From NCBI GenBank assembly GCA_003255065.1, contig QAOA01005170.1:88569-152568 (forward strand): a DNA stretch of 64,000 nucleotides, given 5' to 3'. Below the pieces are notes generated by a model. The model searched no databases. It saw only the letters and a program-made list of their open reading frames with translations, and was not told the origin of the DNA. This DNA comes from Cercis canadensis. Lineage: Eukaryota > Streptophyta > Magnoliopsida > Fabales > Fabaceae. The position numbers were made by a program, and so were the translations under genes. This document shows, piece by piece, positions 23,241-35,084 of the stretch (positions are counted from its first letter, which is position 1; each line of letters starts with the position of its first letter).

Positions 23241-24349
23241 AATGAATGCTTTTGAAATGTTGACTTGTAGCATGTGATTGTTGTCAGAACATGAGATTCT
23301 TTAATTCATCGTGATGTCTATCCCATAACAATCATCTTTATTTTGAGATGTAAAATTGGAATTAACTTCTTCTGATTCTGAGGAAGCTACTTGAGACTCT
23401 ACTTCTTTGAGCATAACAATTTCATTCACGAGTGTTGCTTTACTTTTTCAAGAGGATGTCTCATGTTGAACTGATGGCCAGGAATTACTCTGTATCAAAT
23501 ACTTTTGAACTCTTGACACATTTGCTAGTGAAATGTCAAACTTCTTCCACCATTTTACTTTAAACACTGTGATCAATTTTTGAGGGAAATAAGGGGGAAA
23601 GAGAGGATCTTGACTTAGATCATAAGACTAGCAGAAGATCCAGGCAATATGGAATTTTATGCAAAAGGATAAGAATTTATCTATTTTAGGAATTTTTGGG
23701 GTACTGTCTTTGAATAGAAGATAGGCTTGATAGACTTATGGGTCAAAAATTTGAGTGATAAGACTGCAAAAGAAGAACCATTTTTTGAACCATATGGGAA
23801 ACGAAGGGTTGATATTTTGACAGAAATAAATGAACCATGAGTGATCATAAGGAGCTAGATATAGGAAATTAAACTAAGCTTTTTGGTAATCAAAGTAATC
23901 AAAAGCTTGAGGGGAGAATATTTTGGAAAATTTCTTTTTGGTAAAAGGATTTTGATTCCAATCTTTTTCCGAAATAATTTTTCTGATTTTGACTTTTGAA
24001 TAAGTAATTTTGTCATCGTCATTTCTATTATAAGTGATATATATTGAACCAATTTCTACGGAAATGTATTCATAAAATGCCTTACTTTTGGAGATGTCAT
24101 CTAGAAAGTAATGAAAATTTTATGGGAAAATCTTTTCAACCATGTCTTCAATATTGTTTTGTCTTTGATGAGGTTCAGGAAAATAGGTTTTTGAACATAG
24201 GATAGTTCATTGTTTGGGGTTACTAAAGCACTGTGATAAGATCTTGGCTGTGGAATAGCTCTTAAGCTTTTGAATCTGTTTTGAGAAAGTGTAGAACCTA
24301 AAGCAAGTCTTGTTGGGATTGTTCTTTGAGATGAATTTGGTAAATTTGA
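23241..24349 (-). other. Pararetrovirus-derived region without a usable frame
   Basis: Between the RNase H end (24350) and the intergenic region on the same strand. Short frames such as 23855-24052 are Lys/Ile/Leu-rich and interrupted. Position suggests decayed 3' virus sequence, but no domain is recognisable. Confidence 0.4.
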
Positions 24350-25055
24350 TTATGATGGTGGGGCTTTTGACACACTGGTTGTTGTATTCCTCTTACTCAT
24401 TTTTCCCTGTAGGAATTCACAAGTAAGAAAATCAGGAAAGAAATTTCTCTCTCCTTTAATGAATTCTATTTGAAAATTAAAACAAAATAATATTGCTTGC
24501 CATCTTGCAAAAATTTGTTTGGAAACTAGATTTTGAGAATCTTTTTGTAAAACATCTTTTGTAGCTTTGCAATCGACTCTTAATAAAAAAGTTTTATTAA
24601 TTAAATCATCTTGAAATTTTGAGATGCAAAAAACAATGGATACAACTTCTTTTTTGATTATAGAGTAATTCTTTTGAGATTTGATCCATAATCCTGAATG
24701 GTATCTCACTATTTGTTTTGGGCTACTTTCTATTTTTCTTTGTTTTAAGATTCCCCCATAACCGATGTCAGGAGCATCAATCTCTACTATCATATAAGCT
24801 AAAGGGTCAAGAATTTCTAAACAAGAAAGATTTTGAGATAACATTTTTAAAGCTTTAATGACTTGGGTTATATCTTGATTCCATGCAAGAGGATTTTTCC
24901 AAAGTCTTTTGAATAATAATTTACACTTTTGCCTTAAATTTGGAATAAAATCAAAAATATAATTTACGCATCCTAAGAATCTTTGTAATTGATTTTTATC
25001 TTTGATTTCATTTAGAAATTTATTTGAAAATTCTATTGATCTGTAATGGGCTTAA
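24350..25055 (-). pseudogene. Endogenous pararetrovirus reverse transcriptase/RNase H fragment
   Basis: The reverse-strand frame 24350-24844, extended upstream to about 25055 in broken frames, contains the reverse-transcriptase thumb (FLGCVNYIFDFIPNLRQK) and RNase H (DAPDIGYGGILKQ, the conserved acidic DCKATKDVL, and IEFIKGERNFFPDFLT) of a Caulimoviridae-like element. The polymerase active site, protease and upstream domains are absent. At 25055 it abuts an intergenic-region copy in the opposite orientation, so the junction is a rearrangement. Confidence 0.8.
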
Positions 25056-25059
25056 TAGT

Positions 25060-25277
25060 TCCTTGAAAATTTTACTGTTCAAAAATATTGTTCAGGATAC
25101 TGTTCATACCGGATCTTTAAATGATTTGTATGCTTCATATGTTTCTTCTGCACCCTTTCATTAAAGTTTTGTTGACTTAATTAATGTTGTATTTCCTTTT
25201 CTTTATTCAAAACTGATACAATCCTACCCCAAATGCTATAAGAGCCTGTAGCCTATTAAATTAGGTGGAGATATAGG
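25060..25277 (+). promoter_or_regulatory. Pararetrovirus intergenic region copy 2 (3' part)
   Basis: Forward copy matching about 26620-26870: the ATTCAAAACTGA leader, the primer-site equivalent TGCTATAAGAGC at 25234-25245 (three changes from TGGTATCAGAGC) and the segment leading to the start codon at 25278. The promoter half is missing at the junction with the RT relic. Confidence 0.65.
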
Positions 25278-26097
25278 GTGTATGACTTTATCATAATGGC
25301 TAGGTGGTTTAGCTACAGAGCCAGTAGATATAATGGTTATGCTTTCCTAGAAGATCAAGCCTTAGTTAGACATTTTAGGGGTATTCTTCAAGATAAAGAA
25401 ATTGTTCAAATTTTAGATCCTTATTACTCATATATTCTCCAAAATCAAATAACATTAAGATCAAGAAGAATTTCATACTTAGATGTCTAAGTAAGAAGCT
25501 TGCTCATCTAGCTATTTAGCCATTGTTCACATATTTGATTTAGAAGTTCACTAAGTTGAACATAGATCTTTAAAGTCTAAGACTTTATAAGATATCAAAA
25601 CTTTAAGAACATTCAGAGTTTTTCTTGACTTAGTGTTGGTGAACCAGAAAATGTGATCCTGGTAATAAGTCCTAGGGAGGCAGTGAAACCGTTGGTCAGT
25701 GTGGTGGTCCTAATGAATCTAAGAGAGATAATTAGTTATATTAGAGTTAAGATAAATTATAATGTCAATGATGACTAAAAGATTGTTGTCTAGCCAATAT
25801 GAAACTTCTAGTTCGAATATTGCAGAACATGACTATTCAACAAATAATAGTAGAGAAGTTGTTATTTCTATAATAAAGCAAAACTTACAAAATTGGACTA
25901 TTCCAAAAATTCCATCAACAAAAGTTTATCAAAAATGTAGTTTTGACATATTTCAAAACTATGTTATCAAAATAGTAGAACAAACAATATCAATTAAAAA
26001 ATCAAAAGATACAATCTATCTTCTTTCAGAAGATATGATTAGAAAACATAGACATGAAGGCTTTAAATATATCCATATAGAATTAGTTCCAAGCTAG
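25278..26097 (+). pseudogene. Endogenous pararetrovirus first-ORF relic (movement-protein-like)
   Basis: A 70-codon frame (25278-25490) starts just after the leader with MARWFSYRASRYNGYAFLED. A second frame (25762-26097) ends MIRKHRHEGFKYIHIELVPS and resembles the front of plant-virus movement-type proteins. Between them lie several stops. At 26070-26097 the coding sequence runs straight into another promoter region, so the C-terminal part is absent. Family assignment rests on context and short motifs. Confidence 0.55.
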
Positions 26098-26905
26098 AAG
26101 ATTCCAGAAGTCATGACAGAACCTCTGACAAAGATAATTTGACCTTTTCAAAGAAGTGACTCTGGAATTAAAAGTTTCTAAAGTCCAAAGGATTCCAACA
26201 CCTTTGAAGTTCATCTCTCAAGTCTATAAAAAGTCACTCTCAAGATAGAAGAAAGCAAGTTAAGTTAGAAGTTAGAGGTTCCAAGTTTCAAGTCACAACT
26301 TAGAAGTTAGAAATTCTAAAGTTAGGAAGTTAGAAAACTTAAAAGTTAGAAAACCTTTCCTTAAAAGTTTATTTTCTCCTTCTGTATTTAAACTTTATTT
26401 CAAAGCAATTTTCAAGACTGTAAAAGAACTTCAAAAGTTGTAAGTTTTATCTTGTTCAATATTAAGTTTCATTTCAAGAATTTGTATTCATAATCCCTTT
26501 CCTGCTTTTCTGGAGGACCACTGCCAGACTAGCTCCCTTTTCATGACATTCATAATCCTTTTTTCTGCTTTTTTGGAGGACTACTGCTAGACTAGCTTCC
26601 CTTTTATTTTAAAATACTGTTCAAAATTACTGTTCATTTATTGTTCATGCCAAATCTTTAAATGATTTGCATGCTTCATACATTTTTTATGCACCATTTC
26701 AATAAACATTTTATTGACTTATTTTATTAATTGCTCTCTTTATTACTTTCTTTTCTTTTCTTTATTCAAAACTGAGATAGATGATCTTGTCCTAAATAGT
26801 ATCAGAGCCTGTAGCCTATTAAATTAGGTGGGACTATAGGGTGTATGACTTTATCATAATGGCTAGATGGTTTAGCTACAGAGCCAGTAGATATAATGGT
26901 TATGC
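26070..26905 (+). promoter_or_regulatory. Pararetrovirus intergenic region copy 3 (most complete)
   Basis: Contains a TCTATAAAAAG TATA-like box (26223-26233), an A/G-rich leader with repeated TTAGAAGTTAGA motifs, a direct duplication of a CTGCTTTTCTGGAGGACCACTGC-like block (near 26507 and 26567), a primer-binding site, and the first 15 or so codons of the downstream ORF ending near 26908, after which homology stops. Confidence 0.7.
26797..26808 (+). other. tRNA-Met primer-binding site (pararetrovirus)
   Basis: TAGTATCAGAGC differs by one base (G to A) from TGGTATCAGAGC, the complement of the plant initiator tRNA-Met 3' end used to prime Caulimoviridae reverse transcription. Confidence 0.65.
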
Positions 26906-26919
26906 TTTTGAAATGTTGA

Positions 26920-28560
26920 CTAAAACATCTTGTAGCATGTGAGTCTTTTTAGGCTATGAAGAAACTTGGAATCACTGCACATGAACGGCAACCTTTGGGT
27001 GATTGTATCACGATTCTATTTGATTTATAATATTATGATATTCTTCATCATGCATATTATTCTGATAATCTAATACATCATCTTCAGCTGCATTTTGGTA
27101 CAGGAGATGTATTTCTTCTAAGTCATCTTCATGCTTCTTTTGAATATAATGATCAATTAATTGTTTGAAGTTTATCCTACTAGTGAAAGGGATCTCTAGA
27201 ATGGATAGATCTGAGTAGAATTTTTTATAGCTGTCTTCTACAGCAAGGTTTTGGTATTTTGAGGAAAAATCTAGAGAAAAGTCTTTTGCAATTGTTCTGG
27301 CCTTCTAGTGTTTAATCTGTCTTCTTCGAGTAAAATTATAACATGGCCAAGGATTTTCTAAGATCATGAGATAGAGTTTTTCATGTGTTTTTTGATCAAT
27401 ATTTTGTGTTGAGCAAGGTAACAAGTTCCTTTAATCCATTCTGAGGCTTTGCTTTGAATAATTAATTCAATATATCTTTTTGGGGGAAAGGTGCTAAAAG
27501 AATTGATGATACCATGGGATAATTTTCTTCCAAACTCCTCTGATTAATCAGGGTCTGAAATATTGACATGGCAGAGGTATCTGTAGTTTAAAAGTTTCTT
27601 AGGGGTTAAAACTATTTGTTCTCCTTTGAAACGGGTTGTAATTGGTCAGTAAAGGGAAAGATCTAAGCAGGCTCTACAAATACTATAGGTAAAAAGACAT
27701 TTACCGTCTAGCATTGAAAGGGGAATTTCTTGACATAATGGGTCTTGTTTGAGACATTCATTTTTAGTGAAACCATGATAACATTCCCATGTATAGTTTA
27801 TCCCTGGAATGAGTTTGTTAGCACATGCTGCTTTTGCTAAAGTTTTTTGAATAAACTCTTGTCTTTGGAGTTCAGTACTTTGAAGTTTTTGGAGAATGAG
27901 TTTTTTGCAATCAATGTTTGGTAATTAATTGATAGTACTATGAGTAAAGAAAAAAGCTCTTGACTTTCTCTTTTCTTTTTCTTCTTCACCTAATAGTTAT
28001 TCTTTAACCAGTAGGGTTTAAGATATAATTTTATCTTTTCATTCAGCCAGTGGGGCTAAAGTTTTTACACTCTCATTTATCTCACTTTTCTCTTTAGCCA
28101 ATGGGGCTAAGATTCTAGTATCACTCTTACTAGTTTATCCTTTTTCTTTAGCCAGTGAGACTAAAATTCTATCTTCTGTATATTGAAGATTTTTGAATTT
28201 GTCATCATCATCCAGTGGGGATGATGGTGATATTCCACTATGAGCCAGTTGAGCTGACATGGCTTCTACTTGAATTTTGAAAGAATCCTGTTCTTGAAGT
28301 AAATTAGAATTTTTGCAGATAAGATCATTTATAAAATTGTTTGATGTGCAGCAACTAGGAAAAACTTTGTGGTTATATTTTTCATTAAAATAGCAGAAAT
28401 AATTTGCTACTATTTCTAAAATTAATAATTTATTATTGAGGTTATTAATGTTCCAGATAGTATCCATCATTACTATTTCACAATCAGATAAACTTATTAA
28501 GTTACCTTTATAATGTAAATTAGAATGTCTAGGGCCATACAGGTAAGGCTTTATTGCCAA
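26920..28560 (-). pseudogene. Virus-derived ORF remnants, unassigned
   Basis: Reverse-strand frames share the A-rich composition of the pararetrovirus block. 28135-28560 encodes 141 residues including SLSDCEIVMMDTIWNINNLN and a polar C-terminal part. After stops, homologous-looking coding continues at about 27900-27550 with a Cys-rich stretch (TKNECLKQDPLCQEIPLS). I think these are capsid-side or accessory virus ORFs, but no domain is diagnostic. The right edge near 28560 abuts the truncated copia element A. Confidence 0.4.
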
Positions 28561-28587
28561 AGAACATCAAGGTTGTTGAAGATTCAT

Positions 28588-29644
28588 CTACAAAACTAAT
28601 TTTACAGCTACACCGTTCTGTTCTGGTGTGTAAGGAGCAGTCAGCTCTCTGTGCAAACCTTGCTCTTCACAGGACTGATTAAATTTCTGTGATACAAATT
28701 CACCACCTCGGTCTGTGCACAGCACCTTGGTGCAATCTCCAGTCTGCTTTTCCACAAGTGTCTTGAACTTCTTGAAGACTTCAAATGTTTCTGACTTCGA
28801 TTGCAGGAAGTATACCCAGCTCATCCGGGCTATGGTCATTTGTAAATAAAAGAAAATATCTACTTCCACCAAGCGATTGTGTTTTCATAGGACCAATCAA
28901 GTCAACATGTACAAGCTCAAGACATTTAGTTGCCCTTCTAGACTTCCACACAGGAAATGGTTTCTTACATTGTTTTCCATATATACACCCTTCACATACA
29001 CTTAAAGACTCAATTTTAGGCAACCCAAAAACCATTTCCTTTTGACTCAACAATTTTAACCCTTTTACATTTAAATGCCCATACCGCAAATGCCATAATC
29101 TAGACTCATTAGCTTCTTTAACTACAAGAGCATGGCTTTCAACATTAGAAACTTCAAGTGGAAATAATTTGTTTGGTGCCATGCGAACATCAAGAATAAC
29201 TTGATCTGATTTTTTGTCCTTAATCACACAAGAGGCATTATCAAACAAAATAGAATAGCCATCAGCCATAAGTTGCCCCACATTTAGCAAATTCTGAGAT
29301 AAAGTAGGAATAAAATAAACATTGTAAAGGAGCTTTATGTTACCATGGTCATCGTTGACTGCAACAATGCCTTTGCCTTCTACTTGAATTTGCTTATCAT
29401 CTCCAAGCCTCACTTTTAATTTGTAAGACTTGTCAAGCTCCTTAAACCATGACTTAATTCCTGTCATGTGATTAGAGCAGCCGCTATCCAAAAACCAGAT
29501 ATTGTTGGGAGCAGCTGTGTCTTCATGATAAGCCATGAAAAGCTTAAGTTCCTCCTCCTCTTGCTCTGCATAACTAGCTTGTTTTTTCTCCTTCCAGCAG
29601 TCAGCCTTTACATGCCCAAAACGTTTGCAGTAGTAACATTGCAC
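28588..29644 (-). pseudogene. Copia A pol: zinc knuckle, protease, integrase (truncated)
   Basis: Frame 29644-28781 has, in order, the CCHC zinc knuckle (CYYCKRFGHVKADC), the aspartic protease (WFLDSGCSNHM), the integrase HHCC finger (LWHLRYGHLNVKG ... CEGCIYGKQC) and the first catalytic segment VHVDLIGPM. A frameshift near 28800-28850 moves to the second frame (28872-28588) with [10 protein letters not shown] and YTPEQNGVA. It stops just before the catalytic glutamate would be confirmed. Enzymes of this kind process the polyprotein and insert element cDNA; this copy cannot. Confidence 0.85.
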
Positions 29645-29802
29645 ATCACTCTTGTTGCTTCTTTGGTTTTCAGTTTGCTACCTCTCATTGTGATACATAT
29701 CACCTCGCCCTCTGCCACGGCTACTTCTTCCATAAACTCCACCTCTTCCATGTCCTCGGCTGCTAACTTCTTTTTGTTGACTTTTCTGGTTTGCCTCCCC
29801 CT

Positions 29803-30413
29803 TCACATGAAAGCCTTTTCTGCAATCTTTTCATCTGATCTGTTCATCTTTGCTTCATGGGACTTTAATGATCCCATTAGTTCATCAAATAAGTATGTAT
29901 CCAAGTCTTTGGATTCTTCAATGACTGCTACTATATGATCAAACTTTGGAGTCAAGCTCTGCAACACCTTTGCCACTACAGTTTGATCAGAAACCTCCTC
30001 TACATAGGACCTCATTTGATTCACAATTGCAGCTACCCTTGTATCAAAGTCCTACACTGACTCTCCATTCTTCATTTGCAAGGTTTCGAAATCCCGACGA
30101 AGAGATTGCAATTTCTCCGTGATTACCTTTGCAGAACCTTGATATGCCATTTGCAAGGTTGTCCAAGTTTCTTTGGCAGTAGTTGCTGCTGCAATTTTTG
30201 AGAAGATTGACTCATGAACAGCTTGTTGAATGAAGAACAATGATTTTGAGTCCTTTTCTTGTTCTCCTTTAGCCTGGCCTCTTCATCTGGTTCTGGATAT
30301 CCATTCTCAACCAGGTTCAACAGCTCTTGAGACCTGAACAATGTTCTCATCTTAATACTCCAGAATTCATAGCTTTCACCTTTGAATACTGGAATGGTTG
30401 GTTGAGAGACGCT
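29803..30413 (-). pseudogene. Copia A gag, main part
   Basis: Reverse-strand frames encode the copia-type gag capsid (IPVFKGESYEFWSIKMRTLF, then ETWTTLQMAYQG and LQSLRRDFETLQMKNGES). A TAG at 30052-30054 and a frame change near 30240 break it. Beyond 29803 an Arg/Gly-rich RNA-binding linker (about 29790-29690) leads to the zinc knuckle. The N-terminal eight codons lie at 35262-35280 on the far side of copia B. Confidence 0.8.
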
Positions 30414-30418
30414 CACAA

Positions 30419-30585
30419 TATTAGAGATTATAGTAAGCATGCATATCAGCAAGTGTTCCACCTGTTCTTCCACGTGTTTCCTTTTCAGCTATTTTGGCTA
30501 TATACATATAGCTCTCTTGTACTAACTGGTGTATCAATTTTATTAATCATTTCGAATATTCTCCTTCTTTTCTGTTAGTTTGTTA
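30419..30585 (+). repeat. Copia B left LTR
   Basis: 167 bp, TATTAGAGATTATAG ... TTTGTTA. It lacks one of the two AGCATGCATATCAG-type units of the right LTR and has a short duplication around CCACCTGTTCTTCCACGTG instead. Confidence 0.9.
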
Positions 30586-30597
30586 TGGTATCAGAGC
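30586..30597 (+). other. Copia B primer-binding site
   Basis: Perfect TGGTATCAGAGC immediately after the LTR, complementary to initiator tRNA-Met. Confidence 0.9.
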
Positions 30598-30635
30598 AGA
30601 GCACGTTCACTGTGTGACCCTCTCTACACCTTCCG

Positions 30636-31715
30636 ATGGCACGACCTCATGTTCTGATCAATACCAATCCATCACCACACACTCCGGGAACTCCTCAGCA
30701 GCATTATGTTCACACTCCTCCTCCGATTCTTCCTCTGAGAGCTGAAGATGATCCAATGAGTTTCTACCATCTTCATCATAATGAGAATCCTACACTTCTT
30801 CTTGTTACCGAAGTACTACATGGCACCAATTACCACAGCAGGGCCAGGGCGATGAGGCTAGCTTTGCTTGCCAAAAACAAAATCCAATGCGTTGATGGAT
30901 CTCTTCCAATGCCATCTCAACATGAGTTGATGTACAAGGCATGGCAACGTTCAAACACAATGGTTGTCTCCTGGCTTCTTTGCGCAATCAGTCCCACGAT
31001 CCATTGAAGTATCATGTGGTTAGACAATGCGATGGATATATGGAATGACTTGCGAGATCGTTTCTCACAAGGAGATCCGTTCTGACTCATGGAGTTACAG
31101 AAGGAAATTTTTAAAATCAATCAAGGCACTCATTCTGTCATAGAGTACTATACAAGGTTGAAAATACTCTGGGATGAGTTTGGGAATCTTCGTCCCTTGC
31201 CAACCTGTGCTTGCATTCAAGGAGGACATTGTCAATGTTTTCTCACTTCACAAAAATATCAAACTCAAGATCAGGTGATACGTTTTCTAAGAGGCTTGAA
31301 TGAATGCTATAGCACTGTGAAATCCCAGATTATGTTAATGGATCCCTTACCTTAAATTAAGAAGGTGTTTTCGTTAGTTATTCAACATGAAAGGTAATTT
31401 GTTACTGCTTCTGTTGATTCTAAATCCATGCCTGAACAGAATGTTGCTCTAGCTACGAAGAGCTGGAACTGCAAATCCACAAACAATAAGAAGCCTATAT
31501 GTTCGTTCTATGGTCTACCTGGGCATACAATTGATAACTGTTATTGAAAATTTGGCTTTCCACCAGGTTTTAAGGTCAAAGGCAGACAGCAATCTAAGGT
31601 TAATCAGGTAGATCATTTCCTGATTGAACAAGATCAATTTTCACAAGATGATTCTTTGTAGGAAACTTGTGAGGATGGTGAAGTCAAGCTTACTCAGCAG
31701 GAATATTTACAATTA
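30636..31715 (+). pseudogene. Copia B gag
   Basis: ATG at 30636. Frame 30636-31007 encodes a Pro/His-rich start and the copia gag N-terminal motif (LVTEVLHGTNYHSRARAMRL ... VDGSLP). A TGA at 31005 and a frame change precede 31089-31355 (capsid-like: EYYTRLKILWDEFGNLRPLP). At about 31500 the zinc knuckle is degenerate, reading CSFYGLPGHTIDNC with the second cysteine replaced by tyrosine. Gag would package element RNA; this copy is broken. Confidence 0.85.
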
Positions 31716-32057
31716 ATGTCTCTCATTAATTCTCCTAAGCAGATGAATGGTATGCCCACATCCCATGCAGATGTAGCAATCAACTCTAGATTTGCTAGCC
31801 TCATTCTTGCAGAAGAACTACACACTGGTATTGTTATTTCTTGCAACAACTATGTTATGCATTCTCCAAATCGATGGATTGTAGATTCAGGTGTCACCAA
31901 TCACATTGCTTGTTGCTCCGATTACTTGACTACTTGTGTTCCTGTGTCCAATTGGTTTGTTAGTCTCCCTAATAGCATGAATGCAGAGGTTACACATGTT
32001 GGGACAGTAGCATTGTCAAGTGATTTAATCTTGCAGCAAGTCTTATATGTTCCTTAG
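31716..32057 (+). pseudogene. Copia B protease
   Basis: The frame contains the aspartic protease motif RWIVDSGVTNHI, with catalytic D-S-G kept and the usual alanine changed to valine. A TAG at 32055 separates it in the same frame from the integrase. Confidence 0.8.
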
Positions 32058-33524
32058 ATGAGTAAGGATTCTCAATGCTCTTTTGTTTTGCAAAAGGGGA
32101 ATTGTTTCATCAAAGAACCTCGATGTTGGAAGACGATTGGCTTGGCTAGGGAGAATGGAGGACTTTATCACCTAGTTGCCCCTATTAGTTCAAGGCAAGA
32201 CAGCTCTCTGAAGGCTTCTGATGATGTTGCAGAAAACATTCATGTTCCTAGCCATGTTTTAGCTAATACTTCTGTAATTGGCACTGATTTTGATTTATGG
32301 CATTATCGTTTAGGCCATGCTTCATATGAACGGATTAAACCTTTGGTTACTCATAATAAAGATATTTCTTGTGACCTAAAATTTATTTGTGATATCTGTC
32401 ATCTTGCCAAGCAAAAGAGACTGCCCTTTCCAAATAGCACTTCCATTTCTGCTAATCTTTTTGATTTAGTGCACATGGATATTTGGGGACCAAATGCCAT
32501 TGGCTCATTAGAAGGATACAAGTACTTTCTCACTATTGTTGATGATAGAAGTCGATATACTTGGGTTTATATGATGAGGAACAAAAGTGAAACTAGAACA
32601 CTGGTTCAGAATTTTTATCAGCTTGTTCTTACTCAATTAGGGGTGAAAATTAAAGCTTTTCATACTGATAATAGACTAAAATTCATGATGATGGAATTTT
32701 ATCAGAAAAATGGCATTGTTCATCAAAGGAGTTGTGTGGAAACTCCTCAGCAAAATGCTGTTGTCGAAAGGAAGCATCAACATATTTTAAATGTTGCTAG
32801 AAGTTTATGTCTGCAATCTGGTTTACCTCTTTCTTTATGGAATTATTCCATTCTTCATGCTGTCTACTTAATCAACAAAACACCCACTCCTTTGTTGCAA
32901 AATATTACTCTCTTCGAGCTTGTTTTTGGGCCTTCTCCAACTTTTTCACACTTGAAAGTCTTTGGTTGTTTATGTTATGTCAAGACTCTTGCTCAAAATC
33001 GAAAGAAGTTTGATCCTCGTGCTAGCAGATGTGTTTTTCTGGGGTACATTGCTAGTGTGAAAGGCCACAAAGTGTTGGATCTTGACACCATGTCCTTTCG
33101 TGTTTCACGTGATGTCACCTTCTATGAACATTGTTTTCTTTTGCTCACTCCTTCCCATGACACATCAACTCCCTCTGCACCTGTTCTTCCCACAAACTCT
33201 TCTATTGAAGAACCAGTTTCTTTTTTTGCACAACCTGCACCCACCACTAGGCCACCCTCACCTTCCATCTCAGTTCTAACTCACAATCCTTCTTTAAACC
33301 ACGTGCCTGATCCAGTTCCCTCTTCCACCTCATCTTCCACTCCACCTCTTCCCAACCTTCTTCCCACACAGGATTTACTCCCAACTAGAAAAACTACTCG
33401 CATAAGACATCCTCCAAAATACCTCCAAGATTATCATGCCTCTATCAACTGTGTCATCTCTACAGCTGCCATCAAACACCCCTTGTCCAAGGTTCTTTGC
33501 TCTCAATGTTACTGCTCATGTTGA
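32058..33524 (+). pseudogene. Copia B integrase
   Basis: 488 codons open. The HHCC zinc finger is [11 protein letters not shown] ... CDICHLAK. The catalytic D-D-E residues are in [18 protein letters not shown] and AVVERKHQH. The downstream extension has the copia-typical [15 protein letters not shown] and a Pro/Ser-rich linker. The frame shifts near 33480, before the reverse transcriptase. It joins element cDNA to host DNA in the family. Confidence 0.9.
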
Positions 33525-34500
33525 ACCAACTGCCTATGAAGAAGCTGTTCAATATCCCTGCTGGTAGGAAGCGATGACAGCTCAATTACATGCCCTTGAG
33601 CAGAACCAAACTTGGGATCTTACACATCTCCCTAAGGATAAGAATACTGTCGGATGTAAATGGGTTTACAAAATTAAATATAGGGCTGATGGCACCATTG
33701 AGGGCTATAAAGCCAGACTTGTGGCCAAGGGATACACTTAAGTGGCCGGGATTGATTATTTTGACACATTTTCTCCTGTTGCAAGGATGACTACAGTTCG
33801 AACTCTTCTTGCTTTGGCTGCTGTTAAAGGATGGCATGTTGAACAACTTGATGTTAATAATGCTTTTTTGCATGGGGATTTAAATGAAGAGGTATACATG
33901 ACTATGCCTTCGGGAATGCCAACCACAGATCCTTCCTTGATCTACAAACTCCAGAAATCTATCTATGGTTTAAAACAAGCTAGTAGACAGTGGCATTGTA
34001 AGCTTTCTCAAGTTTTATATTCCCAAGGTTTCAAATCTGCTCCCTCTGATCCTTCGGTTTTCATTAAGCACACTTCTTCTAGGTTCATTATTTTGCTAGT
34101 ATATGTTGATGATGTGATCTTAGCTAGTGACAACAAGGCTGCAATTCATGATATCAAAACTTTTCTGGATTCAACCTTCAAAATCAAGGATCTTGGCCCT
34201 TTGCGATATTTTTTGGGCGTTGAGGTGAATCGCTCTAGTGAGGGAATTACTTTATGCCAGAGAAAATACACTCTCCAATTGCTCTCTGATGCAGGTTTTC
34301 TGGCTTGTAAATCTGCTAAGTCTCCTCTCACTGCTGGTACTGTCCTCATGTCTACTGATGGTACTCCTCTCACTAATCCTTCCGAATATAGGAGGTTACT
34401 TGGTACATTGCTTTACTTAACCAACACCCGGCCTGATATCACTTATGCAATTCAACAACTATCTCAGTTTGTTGATAAACCCACTGATATCCATCAATAG
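33525..34500 (+). pseudogene. Copia B reverse transcriptase
   Basis: Copia reverse transcriptase: NQTWDLTHLPKDKNTVGCKW at the N terminus, QLDVNNAFLHGDL with the first catalytic aspartate, SIYGLKQASRQWH, and the active site LLVYVDDVIL. Stops at 33568, about 33739 and 34498 interrupt an otherwise well-kept frame. Confidence 0.9.
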
Positions 34501-35055
34501 AGTGCCAACAAAGTTCTTCATTTCCTCAAAGCTAATCTAGGGGAAGGCATCTTTCTTCCCTCTACTTCCTCTTTGTAGTTGAAAGGCTTTTTTGATTCTG
34601 ACTGGGCCACTTGTCCTGAAACTCGCAAGTCCATTACTGGTTTTTACATTTTCCTTGGCCAGTCTCTCATTTCTTGGAAATCCAAGAAGCAGACTACTGT
34701 CTCTCGCTCAAGTTCAAAAGCTGAATATCGAGCTTTGGCTTCCACTACATGTGAAATTCAGTGGCTCCTATACATGCTACGAGACTTTGACATTCATCCT
34801 CTTACTAGTCTCTTATTCTGTGATAATCAGTCTGTCATTCACATTGCTCACAACCCAATTTTTCATGAGTGCACCAAACACATTGAGATTGATTATCACA
34901 TAGTCAGAGAATGGGTGCAATCTGGTGTTATTAAGCTTTTACCAGTTGATACCTCTCAAGAGCTTGCTGATTGCTTCACTAAGGCACTTGCTTCTCCACG
35001 TCTCCATGATCTCACTTCCAAGCTACAACTTCATGATCCATTCCGTCCATCTTGA
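34501..35055 (+). pseudogene. Copia B RNase H
   Basis: Continues the RT frame after the stop at 34498. A further TAG at 34576 is followed by the RNase H core: [43 protein letters not shown], and the C-terminal [10 protein letters not shown]. Its TGA (35053-35055) abuts the purine tract. Confidence 0.9.
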
Positions 35056-35084
35056 GAGAGGGGGGAGAGGGGGGAGGGAGGGAG
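35054..35084 (+). other. Copia B polypurine tract
   Basis: An uninterrupted run of A/G, with three blocks of G, immediately upstream of the right LTR; it primes plus-strand DNA synthesis in the family. Confidence 0.85.
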
